Source: Terebella lapidaria (taxonomy: Eukaryota; Annelida; Polychaeta; Terebellida; Terebellidae). From it: a stretch of 64,000 bases of DNA. Made by a program: the position numbers and the translations under genes. The first letter of the stretch is position 1, and every line of letters starts with the position of its first letter. Below are positions 1 to 13,000 of this stretch, one piece after another. The stretch is taken from assembly GCA_949152475.1 (NCBI GenBank), contig OX424563.1, positions 38,574,120 through 38,638,119 of the forward strand, in the 5' to 3' direction. The notes below the pieces were generated by a model. The model was not told the DNA's origin. It saw only the letters and a list, made by a program, of their open reading frames with translations, and did no database searches.

Positions 1-3000
1 GCATGTGATGCTCCACTGTACAATGCACATGTGACGCTCCACCGTATGATGGACATGCAAGGCTCCACTGTACAATGGACATGTGACACTCCACCGTACG
101 ATGGACATGCGACGCTCTACCGTAGGATGGACTAGCGAAGCTCCACCGTAAGATGGACATGTGACGCTCCACAGCACGATGGACATCTGACGCTCCACCG
201 TACGATGGACATGTGATGCTCCACTGTACGATGGACATGTGATGCTCCACCGTACGATGGACATGGGACGCTCCAATGTACGATGGACATGCGACGCTCC
301 ACTGTACGATGGACATGCGATGCTCCACTGTACGACGGACATGTGACGCTCCACTGTATGATGGACATGCGAGGTTCCACCGTACGATGGACATGGGATG
401 CTCCATCGTACGATGGACATGTGACGCTCCACCGTACGATCGACATGCGATGCTCCACCGTACGATGGACATGTGATGCTCCATCGTACGATGGACATCT
501 GACGCTCCACCGTACGATGGACATGGGACGCTCCACCGTACCATGGACATGTGACGCTCCATCGTACGATGGACATGTGACGCTATACTGAATGATGGAC
601 ATGCGAGGCTCCACCGTAAGATGGACATGGGACGCTCCACCGTATGATGGACATGCGACGCTCAATCGTACGATGGACATGGGATGCTCCACCGTATGAT
701 GGACATGTGACGCTCCACCGTACGATGGACATGTGACGCTCCACTGTATGATGGACATGTGACGCTCCACCGTACGATGGACATGTGACGCTCCACTGTA
801 TGATGGAAATGCAAAGCTCCACTGTACGATGGACATGTGACGCTCCACCGTACGATGGACATACGAGGCTCCATCGTAAGATGGACATGTGACGCTCCAC
901 TGTACAATGGACATGTGACGCTCCACCGTATGATGGACATGCAAGGCTCCACTGTACAATGGACATGTGACACTCCACCGTACGATGGACATGCGACGCT
1001 CTACCGTAGGATGGACTAGCGAAGCTCCACCGTAAGATGAACATGTGACGCTCCACAGTACGATGGACATCTGACGCTCCACCGTACGATGGACATGCTA
1101 TGCTCCAGCGTACGATAGACATGTGAGCTCCACCGTACGATGGACATGGGACGCTCCACCGTATAATGGACATGTGACGCTCCACCGTACGATGGACATG
1201 AGACGCTCCACCGTATATGGACATGTGACGCTCCACCGTACGATGGACATGTGACGCTCCACTGTATGATGGACATGCAAAGCTCCACTGTACGATGGAC
1301 ATGTGACGCTCCACCGTACGATGGACATACGAGGCTCCACCGTAAGATGGACATGTGACACTCCGCTGTACGATGGACATGCGACGCTCCACTGTACGAT
1401 GGACATGTTACGCTCCACCGTACGATGGACATGCGACGCTCCATCGTACGATGGACATGGGATGCTCCACCGTATGATGGACATGTGACACTCCGCTGTA
1501 CGATGGACATGCGACGCTCCACTGTACGATGGACATGTTACGCTCCACCGTACGATGGACATGCGACGCTCCATCATACGATGGACATGGGATGCTCCAC
1601 CGTATGATGGACATGTGACACTCCACTGTACGATGGATATGCGATGCTCCACCGTACGATGGACATGTGATGTTCCACCGTACGATGGACATCTGACGCT
1701 CCATCGTAGGATGGACATGTGACGCTCCACCGTACGATGGACATGTGATGCTCCACCGTACGTTGGACATGGGATGCTCCATCGTACGATGGACAGGTGA
1801 TGCTCCACCATACGATGGACATGCTATGCTCCACCGTACGATGGACATTTGACGCTCCACCGTACGATGGACATGAGACGCTCCACCGTACGATCGACAT
1901 GCGATGCTTCACAGTACGATTGAGATGTGATGCTCCACTGTACGATGGACATCTAACGCTCCACCATACGATGGACATGAGATGCTCCACCGTACGATGG
2001 ACATGTGACGCTCCACCGAATGATGGACATGCGAGGTTCCACCGTAAGATGGACATGTGACGCTCCACCGTACGATAGACATGCGATGCTCCACCGTACG
2101 ATGGACATGTGATGCTCCACTGTACAATGGACATGTGACGCTCCACCGTATGATGGACATGCAAGGCTCCACTGTACAATGGACATGTGACACTCCACCG
2201 TACGATGGACATGCGATGCTCTACCGTAGGATGGACTAGCGAAGCTCCACCGTAAGATGGACATGTGACGCTCCACCGTACGATGGACATCTGACGCTCC
2301 ACCGTACGATGGACATGCTATGCTCCAGCGTACGATAGACATGTGACGCTCCACCGTACGATGGACATGGGACGCTCCACCGTATAATGGACATGTGACG
2401 CTCCACCGTACGATGGACATGAGACGCTCCACCGTATATGGACATGTGACGCTCCACCGTACGATGGACATGTGACGCTCCACTGTATGATGGACATGCA
2501 AAGCTCCACTGTACGATGGACATGTGACGCTCCACCGTACGATGGACATACGAGGCTCCACCGTAAGATGGACATGTGACGCTCCACTGTACAATGGACA
2601 TGTGACGCTCCACCGTATGATGGACATGCAAGGCTCCACTGTACAATGGACATGGGACGCTCCACCGAATGATGGACATGCGAGGCTCCACCATAAGATG
2701 GACATGTGACGCTCCACCGTATGATGGATATGCGATGCTCCACCGTACGATGGACATGTGACGCTCCACCGAAGGATGGACATGTGATGCTCCACCGAAG
2801 GATGGACATGCGAGGCTCCACTGTAAGATGGACATGTTATGCTCCACCGTACGATGGACATGCGACGCTCCATCGTACGATGGACATGGGATGCTCCACC
2901 GTATGATGGACATGTGACACTCCACTGTATGATGGATATGCGATGCTCCACCGTACGATGGACATGTGATGTTCCACCGTACGATGGACATCTGACGCTC

Positions 3001-6000
3001 CACCGTAGGATGGACATGTGACGCTCCACCGTACGATGGACATGTGATGCTCCAATGTACGATGGACATGGGATGCTCCATCGTACGATGGACATGTGAT
3101 GCTCCACCATACGATGGACATGCTATGCTCTACCATACGATGGACATGTGACGCTCCACCGTACGATGGACATGAGACGCTCCACCGTACGATCGACATG
3201 CGATGTTTCACAGTACGATTGACATGTGATGCTCCACTGTACGATGGACATCTAACGCTCCACCATACGATGGACATGAGATGCTCCACCGTACGATGGA
3301 CATGTGACGCTCCACCGAATGATGGACATGCGAGGTTCCACCGTAAGATGGACCTGTGACGCTCCACCGTACGATAGACATGCGATGCTACACCGTACGA
3401 TGGACATGTGACGCTCCACTGTACAATGGACAAGTGACGCTCCACCGTATGATGGACATGCAAGGCTCCACTGTACAATGGACATGTGACACTCCACCGT
3501 ACGATGGACATGCGACGCTCTACCGTAGGATGGACTAGCGAAGCTCCACCGTACGATGGACATGTGACGCTCCACTGTGCAATGGACATGTGACGCTCCA
3601 CCGTATGATGGACATGCAAGGCTCCACTGTACAATGGACATGTGACACTCCACCGTACGATGGACATGCGACGCTCTACCGTAGGATGGACTAGCGAAGC
3701 TCCACCGTAAGATGGACATCTGACGCTCCACTGTACGATGGACATGTGATGCTCCACTGTATGATGGACATGTGACGCTCCACCGTACGATGGACATGGG
3801 ACGCTCCAATGTACGATGGACATGCGACGCTCCACTGTACGATGGACATGCGATGCTCCACTGTACGACGGACATGTGACGCTCCACCTTACGATGGACA
3901 TCTGACGCTCCACTGTACGATCGGCATGTGATGCTCCACTGTACAATGCACATGTGACGCTCCACCGTATGATGGACATGCAAGGCTCCACTGTACAATG
4001 GACATGTGACAATCCACTGTACGATGGACATGCGACGCTCTACCGTAGGATGGACTAGCGAAGCTCCACCGTAAGATGGACATGTGACGCTCCACAGTAC
4101 GATGGACATCTGACGCTCCACCGTACGATGGACATGTGATGCTCCACTGTACGATGGACATGTGACGCTCCACCGTACGATGGACAAGGGACGCTCCAAT
4201 GTACGATGGACATGCGACGCTCCACTGTACGATGGACATGCGATGCTCCACTGTACGACGGACATGTGACGCTCCACTGTATGATGGACATGCGAGGTTC
4301 CACCGTACGATGGACATGGGATGCTCCATCGTACGATGGACATGTGACGCTCCACCGTACGATCGACATGCGATGCTCCACCGTACGATGGACATGTGAT
4401 GCTCCATCGTACGATGGACATCTGACGCTCCACCGTACGATGGACATGCTATGCTCCACCGTACGATGGACATGTGACGCTCCACCGTACGATGGACATG
4501 GGACGCTCCACCGTACAATGGACATGTGACGCTCCATCGTACGATGGACATGTGACGCTATACTGAATGATGGACATGCGAGGCTCCACCGTAAGATGGA
4601 CATGTGACGCTCCACCGTATGATGGACATGCGACGCTCAATCGTACGATGGACATAGGATGCTCCACCGTACGATAGACATACGAGGCTCCATCGTAAGA
4701 TGGACATGTGACGCTCCACTGTACAATGGACATGTGACGCTCCACCGTATGATGGACATGCAAGGCTCCACTGTACAATGGACATGTGACACTCCACCGT
4801 ACGATGGACATGCGACGCTCTACCGTAGGATGGACTAGCGAAGCTCCACCGTAAGATGGACATGTGACGCTCCACAGTACGATGGACATCTGACGCTCCA
4901 CCGTACGATGGACATGCTATGCTCCAGCGTACGATAGACATGTGACGCTCCACCGTACGATGGACATGGGACGCTCCACCGTATAATGGACATGTGACGC
5001 TCCACCGTACGATGGACATGAGACGCTCCACCGTATATGGACATGTGACGCTCCACCGTACGATGGACATGTGACGCTCCACTGTATGATGGACATGCAA
5101 AGCTCCACTGTACGATGGACATGTGACGCTCCACCGTACGATGGACATACGAGGCTCCACCGTAAGATGGACATGTGACGCTCCACCGTACGATAGACAT
5201 GCGATGCTCCACCGTACGATGGACATGTGATGCTCCACTGTACAATGGACATGTGACGCTCCACCGTATGATGGACATGCAAGGCTCCACTGTACAATGG
5301 ACATGTGACACTCCACCGTACGATGGACATGCGACGCTCTACCGTAGGATGGACTAGCGAAGCTCCACCGTAAGATGGACATGTGACGCTCCACAGTACG
5401 ATGGACATCTGACGCTCCACCGTACGATGGACATGTGATGCTCCACTGTACGATGGACATGTGACGCTCCACCGTACGATGGACATGGGATGCTCCAATG
5501 TACGATGGACATGCGACGCTCCACTGTACGATGGACATGCGATGCTCCACTGTACGACGGACATGTGACGCTCCACTGTATGATGGACATGCGAGGTTCC
5601 ACCGTACGATGGACATGGGATGCTCCATCGTACGATGGACATGTGACGCTCCACCGTACGATCGACATGCGATGCTCCACCGTACGATGGACATGTGATG
5701 ATCCATCGTACGATGGACATCTGACGCTCCACCGTACGATGGACATGCTATGCTCCACCGTACGATGGACATGTGACGCTCCACCGTACGATGGACATGG
5801 GACGCTCCACCGTACGATGGACATGCGACGCTCCATCGTACGATGGACATGTGACGCTATACTGAATGATGGACATGCGAGGCTCCACCGTAAGATGGAC
5901 ATGTGACGCTCCACCGTATGATGGACATGCGACGCTCAATCGTACGATGGACATGGGATGCTCCACCGTATGATGGACATGTGACGCTCCACCGTACGAT

Positions 6001-8046
6001 GGACATATGACGCTCCACTGTATGATGGACATGTGACGCTCCACCGTACGATGGACATGTGACGCTCCACTGTATGATGGAAATGCAAAGCTCCACTGTA
6101 CGATGGACATGTGACGCTCCACCGTACGATGGACATACGAGGCTCCATCGTAAGATGGACATGTGACGCTCCACTGTACAATGGACATGTGACGCTCCAC
6201 CGTATGATGGACATGCAAGGCTCCACTGTACAATGGACATGTGACACTCCACCGTACGATGGACATGCGACGCTCTACCGTAGGATGGACTAGCGAAGCT
6301 CCACCGTAAGATGGACATGTGACGCTCCACAGTACGATGGACATCTGACGCTCCACCGTACGATGGACATGGGACGCTCCACCGTATAATGGACATGTGA
6401 CGCTCCACCGTACGATGGACATGAGACGCTCCACCGTATATGGACATGTGACGCTCCACCGTACGATGGACATGTGACGCTCCACTGTATGATGGACATG
6501 CAAAGCTCCACTGTACGATGGACATGTGACGCTACACCGTACGATGGACATACGAGGCTCCACCGTAAGATGGACATGTGACACTCCGCTGTACGATGGA
6601 CATGCGACGCTCCACTGTACAATGGACATGGGACGCTCCACCGAATGATGGACATGCGAGGCTCCACCATAAGATGGACATGTGACGCTCCACCGTACGA
6701 TGGACATGCGACGCTCCACCGTACGATGGACATGTGACGCTCCACCGAAGGATGGACATGTGATGCTCCACCGAAGGATGGACATGCGAGGCTCCACTGT
6801 AAGATGGACATGTTATGCTCCACCGTACGATGGACATGCGACGCTCCATCGTACGATGGACATGGGATGCTCCACCGTATGATGGACATGTGACACTCCA
6901 CTGTATGATGGATATGCGATGCTCCACCGTACGATGGACATGTGATGTTCCACCGTACGATGGACATCTGACGCTCCACCGTAGGATGGACATGTGACGC
7001 TCCACCGTACGATGGACATGTGATGCTCCACCGTACGATGGACATGGGATGCTCCACCGTACGATGGACATGGGATGCTCCATCGTACGATGGACATGTG
7101 ATGCTCCACCATACGATGGACATGTGACGCTCCACCGTACGATGGACATGAGACGCTCCACCGTACGATCGACATGCGATGTTTCACAGTACGATTGACA
7201 TGTGATGCTCCACTGTACGATGGACATCTAACGCTCCACCATACGATGGACATGAGATGCTCCACCGTACGATGGACATGTGACGCTCCACCGAATGATG
7301 GACATGCGAGGTTCCACCGTAAGATGGACATGTGACGCTCCACCGTACGATAGACATGCGATGCTCCACCGTACGATGGACATGTGACGCTCCACTGTAC
7401 AATGGACATGTGACGCTCCACCGTATGATGGACATGCAAGGCTCCACTGTACAATGGACATGTGACACTCCACCGTACGATGGACATGCGACGCTCTACC
7501 GTAGGATGGACTAGCGAAGCTCCACCGTACGATGGACATGTGACGCTCCACTGTACAATGGACATGTGACGCTCCACCGTATGATGGACATGCAAGGCTC
7601 CACTGTACAATGGACATGTGACACTCCACCGTACGATGGACATGCGACGCTCTACCGTAGGATGGACTAGCGAAGCTCCACCGTAAGATGGACATCTGAC
7701 GCTCCACCGTACGATGGACATGTGATGCTCCACTGTACGATGGACATGTGACGCTCCACCGTACGATGGACATGGGACGCTCCAATGTACGATGGACATG
7801 CGACGCTCCACTGTACGATGGACATGCGATGCTCCACTGTACGACGGACATGTGACGCTCCACCTTACGATGGACATCTGACGCTCCACTGTACGATCGG
7901 CATGTGATGCTCCACTGTACAATGCACATGTGACGCTCTACCGTATGATGGACATGCAAGGCTCCACTGTACAATGGACATGTGACACTCCACCGTACGA
8001 TGGACATGCGACGCTCTACCGTAGGATGGACTAGCGAAGCTCCACC
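1..8046 (+). repeat. Large satellite block A, copy 1
   Basis: This stretch contains only satellite monomers. It matches 10058-18155 variant by variant: offset 10,057 for 1-525 and 10,109 from 526 onward, because this copy lacks two monomers (52 bp) at about 525/526. Around 7040-7120 it carries one extra GGGATGCTCC-type monomer and lacks the CTATGCTCTACCAT-type monomer present near 17210, so length is conserved while content changed. The match ends near 8046, where GTACGATGG here is replaced by GCAAGATGG at 18155. Marker monomers with TAGCGAAG start at 133, 1017, 2237, 3536, 3692, 4056, 4836, 5355, 6291, 7512, 7668 and 8032. The left edge of the block lies outside the window. Confidence 0.9.
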
Positions 8047-8165
8047 GTACGATGGACATGTGATGCTCCACTGTACGATGGACATGTGACGCTCCAATGT
8101 ACGATGGACACGCGACGCTCCACCGTACGATGGACATGTGACGCTCCACCTTACGATGGACATCT
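7802..8165 (+). repeat. 364-bp local tandem repeat, copy 1
   Basis: Fourteen monomers repeated head to tail with the next block (8166-8477). Both contain the distinctive series CCTTACGATGG, GATCGGCATG, CAATGCACATG and the TAGCGAAG marker (8032 and 8396). The start was placed where the two copies begin to share variants. Confidence 0.75.
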
Positions 8166-10057
8166 GACGCTCCACTGTACGATGGACATGCGATGCTCCA
8201 CTGTACGACGGACATGTGACGCTCCACCTTACGATGGACATCTGACGCTCCACTGTACGATCGGCATGTGATGCTCCACTGTACAATGCACATGTGACGC
8301 TCTACCGTATGATGGACATGCAAGGCTCCACTGTACAATGGACATGTGACACTCCACCGTACGATGGACATGCGACGCTCTACCGTAGGATGGACTAGCG
8401 AAGCTCCACCGTACGATGGACATGTGATGCTCCACTGTACGATGGACATGTGACGCTCCAATGTACGATGGACATGCGACGCTCCACCGTACGATGGACA
8501 TGTGACGCTCCACCAAAGGATGGACATGTGATGCTCCACCGAAGGATGGACATGCGAGGCTCCACTGTAAGATGGACATGTTATGCTCCACCGTACGATG
8601 GACATGCGACGCTCCATCGTACGATGGACATGGGATGCTCCACCGTATGATGGACATGTGACACTCCACTGTACGATGGATATGCGATGCTCCACCGTAC
8701 GATGGACATGTGATGTTCCACCGTACGATGGACATCTGACGCTCCACCGTAGGATGGACATGTGACGCTCCACCGTACGATGGACATGTGATGCTCCACC
8801 GTACGATGGACATGGGATGCTCCATCGTACGATGGACATGTGATGCTCCACCATACGATGGACATGCTATGCTTTACCATACGATGGACATGTGACGCTC
8901 CACCGTACGATGGACATGAGACGCTCCACCGTACGATCGACATGCGATGTTTCACAGTACGATTGACATGTGATGCTCCACTGTACGATGGACATCTAAC
9001 GCTCCACCATACGATGGACATGAGATGCTCCACCGTACCATGGACATGTGACGCTCCACCGAATGATGGACATGCGAGGTTCCACCGTAAGATGGACATG
9101 TGACGCTCCACCGTACGATAGACATGCGATGCTCCACCGTACGATGGACATGTGACGCTCCACTGTACAATGGACATGTGACGCTCCACCGTATGATGGA
9201 CATGCAAGGCTCCACTGTACAATGGACATGTGACACTCCACCGTACGATGGACATGCGACGCTCTACCGTAGGATGGACTAGCGAAGCTCCACCGTACGA
9301 TGGAGATGTGACGCTCCACTGTACAATGGACATGTGACGCTCCACCGTATGATGGACATGCAAGGCTCCACTGTACAATGGACATGTGACACTCCACCGT
9401 ACGATGGACATGCGACGCTCTACCGTAGGATGGACTAGCGAAGCTCCACCGTAAGATGGACATCTGACGCTCCACCGTACGATGGACATGTGATGCTCCA
9501 CTGTACGATGGACATGTGACGCTCCACCGTACGATGGACATGGGACGCTCCAATGTACGATGGACATGCGACGCTCCACTGTACGATGGACATGCGATGC
9601 TCCACTGTACGACGGACATGTGACGCTCCACCTTACGATGGACATCTGACGCTCCACTGTACGATCGGCATGTGATGCTCCACTGTACAATGCACATGTG
9701 ACGCTCCACCGTATGATGGACATGCAAGGCTCCACTGTACAATGGACATGTGACACTCCACCGTACGATGGACATGCGACGCTCTACCGTAGGATGGACT
9801 AGCGAAGCTCCACCGTAAGATGGACATGTGACGCTCCACAGTACGATGGACATCTGACGCTCCACCGTACGATGGACATGTGATGCTCCACTGTACGATG
9901 GACATGTGACGCTCCACCGTACGATGGACATGGGACGCTCCAATGTACGATGGACATGCGACGCTCCACTGTACGATGGACATGCGATGCTCCACTGTAC
10001 GACGGACATGTGACGCTCCACCTTACGATGGACATCTGACGCTCCACTGTACGATCG
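8047..10057 (+). repeat. Satellite spacer between the two block A copies
   Basis: These are satellite monomers only. From about 8500 to 9800 they match 2760-4050 at offset 5,744, so this stretch is an internal re-use of part of block A. From about 9633 to 9980 there is a further local repetition at offset 390 (15 monomers) into 10023-10370. TAGCGAAG markers start at 8396, 9280, 9436 and 9800; the 156 then 364 spacing seen at 3536-3692-4056 and 7512-7668-8032 recurs here. No gene or non-satellite sequence was seen. Confidence 0.8.
8166..8477 (+). repeat. 364-bp local tandem repeat, copy 2 (partial)
   Basis: This is the second copy of the 14-monomer unit. It matches 7802-8113 and then departs. 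Copy 1 has the variant GGACACGCG near 8110 where this copy has the ordinary GGACATGCG near 8474, so the two copies are not wholly homogenised. Confidence 0.7.
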
Positions 10058-13000
10058 GCATGTGATGCTCCACTGTACAATGCACATGTGACGCTCCACC
10101 GTATGATGGACATGCAAGGCTCCACTGTACAATGGACATGTGACACTCCACCGTACGATGGACATGCGACGCTCTACCGTAGGATGGACTAGCGAAGCTC
10201 CACCGTAAGATGGACATGTGACGCTCCACAGTACGATGGACATCTGACGCTCCACCGTACGATGGACATGTGATGCTCCACTGTACGATGGACATGTGAT
10301 GCTCCACCGTACGATGGACATGGGACGCTCCAATGTACGATGGACATGCGACGCTCCACTGTACGATGGACATGCGATGCTCCACTGTACGACGGACATG
10401 TGACGCTCCACTGTATGATGGACATGCGAGGTTCCACCGTACGATGGACATGGGATGCTCCATCGTACGATGGACATGTGATGCTCCACCGTACGATCGA
10501 CATGCGATGCTCCACCGTACGATGGACATGTGATGCTCCATCGTACGATGGACATCTGACGCTCCACCGTACGATGGACATGCTATGCTCCACCGTACGA
10601 TGGACATGTGACGCTCCACCGTACGATGGACATGGGACGCTCCACCGTACCATGGACATGTGACGCTCCATCGTACGATGGACATGTGACGCTATACTGA
10701 ATGATGGACATGCGAGGCTCCACCGTAAGATGGACATGGGACGCTCCACCGTATGATGGACATGCGACGCTCAATCGTACGATGGACATGGGATGCTCCA
10801 CCGTATGATGGACATGTGACGCTCCACCGTACGATGGACATGTGACGCTCCACTGTATGATGGACATGTGACGCTCCACCGTACGATGGACATGTGACGC
10901 TCCACTGTATGATGGAAATGCAAAGCTCCACTGTACGATGGACATGTGACGCTCCACCGTACGATGGACATACGAGGCTCCATCGTAAGATGGACATGTG
11001 ACGCTCCACTGTACAATGGACATGTGACGCTCCACCGTATGATGGACATGCAAGGCTCCACTGTACAATGGACATGTGACACTCCACCGTACGATGGACA
11101 TGCGACGCTCTACCGTAGGATGGACTAGCGAAGCTCCACCGTAAGATGGACATGTGACGCTCCACAGTATGATGGACATCTGACGCTCCACCGTACGATG
11201 GACATGCTATGCTCCAGCGTACGATAGACATGTGAGCTCCACCGTACGATGGACATGGGACGCTCCACCGTATAATGGACATGTGACGCTCCACCGTACG
11301 ATGGACATGAGACGCTCCACCGTATATGGACATGTGACGCTCCACCGTACGATGGACATGTGACGCTCCACTGTATGATGGACATGCAAAGCTCCACTGT
11401 ACGATGGACATGTGACGCTCCACCGTACGATGGACATACGAGGCTCCACCGTAAGATGGACATGTGACACTCCGCTGTACGATGGACATGCGACGCTCCA
11501 CTGTACGATGGACATGTTACGCTCCACCGTACGATGGACATGCGACGCTCCATCGTACGATGGACATGGGATGCTCCACCGTATGATGGACATGTGACAC
11601 TCCGCTGTACGATGGACATGCGACGCTCCACTGTACGATGGACATGTTACGCTCCACCGTACGATGGACATGCGACGCTCCATCATACGATGGACATGGG
11701 ATGCTCCACCGTATGATGGACATGTGACACTCCACTGTACGATGGATATGCGATGCTCCACCGTACGATGGACATGTGATGTTCCACCGTACGATGGACA
11801 TCTGACGCTCCATCGTAGGATGGACATGTGACGCTCCACCGTACGATGGACATGTGATGCTCCACCGTACGATGGACATGGGATGCTCCATCGTACGATG
11901 GACAGGTGATGCTCCACCATACGATGGACATGCTATGCTCCACCGTACGATGGACATTTGACGCTCCACCGTACGATGGACATGAGACGCTCCACCGTAC
12001 GATCGACATGCGATGCTTCACAGTACGATTGAGATGTGATGCTCCACTGTACGATGGACATCTAACGCTCCACCATACGATGGACATGAGATGCTCCACC
12101 GTACGATGGACATGTGACGCTCCACCGAATGATGGACATGCGAGGTTCCACCGTAAGATGGACATGTGACGCTCCACCGTACGATAGACATGCGATGCTC
12201 CACCGTACGATGGACATGTGATGCTCCACTGTACAATGGACATGTGACGCTCCACCGTATGGTGGACATGCAAGGCTCCACTGTACAATGGACATGTGAC
12301 ACTCCACCGTACGATGGACATGCGATGCTCTACCGTAGGATGGACTAGCGAAGCTCCACCGTAAGATGGACATGTGACGCTCCACCGTACGATGGACATC
12401 TGACGCTCCACCGTACGATGGACATGCTATGCTCCAGCGTACGATAGACATGTGACGCTCCACCGTACGATGGACATGGGACGCTCCACCGTATAATGGA
12501 CATGTGACGCTCCACCGTACGATGGACATGAGACGCTCCACCGTATATGGACATGTGACGCTCCACCGTACGATGGACATGTGACGCTCCACTGTATGAT
12601 GGACATGCAAAGCTCCACTGTACGATGGACATGTGACGCTCCACCGTACGATGGACATACGAGGCTCCACCGTAAGATGGACATGTGACGCTCCACTGTA
12701 CAATGGACATGTGACGCTCCACCGTATGATGGACATGCAAGGCTCCACTGTACAATGGACATGGGACGCTCCACCGAATGATGGACATGCGAGGCTCCAC
12801 CATAAGATGGACATGTGACGCTCCACCGTACGATGGACATGCGACGCTCCACCGTACGATGGACATGTGACGCTCCACCGAAGGATGGACATGTGATGCT
12901 CCACCGAAGGATGGACATGCGAGGCTCCACTGTAAGATGGACATGTTATGCTCCACCGTACGATGGACATGCGACGCTCCATCGTACGATGGACATGGGA

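Noticed and set aside
133-140. TAGCGAAG marker as a second inserted element
   Set aside because: It has the same length as the canonical segment it replaces, so it is a diverged monomer and not an insertion.
132-1082. Long open frames on both strands as protein-coding repeat genes
   Set aside because: They follow from a stop-poor 26-bp monomer whose length is not a multiple of 3. Overlapping frames are equally open, starts are arbitrary ATGs inside monomers, one-base indels occur without selection for frame, and variation falls at all positions.
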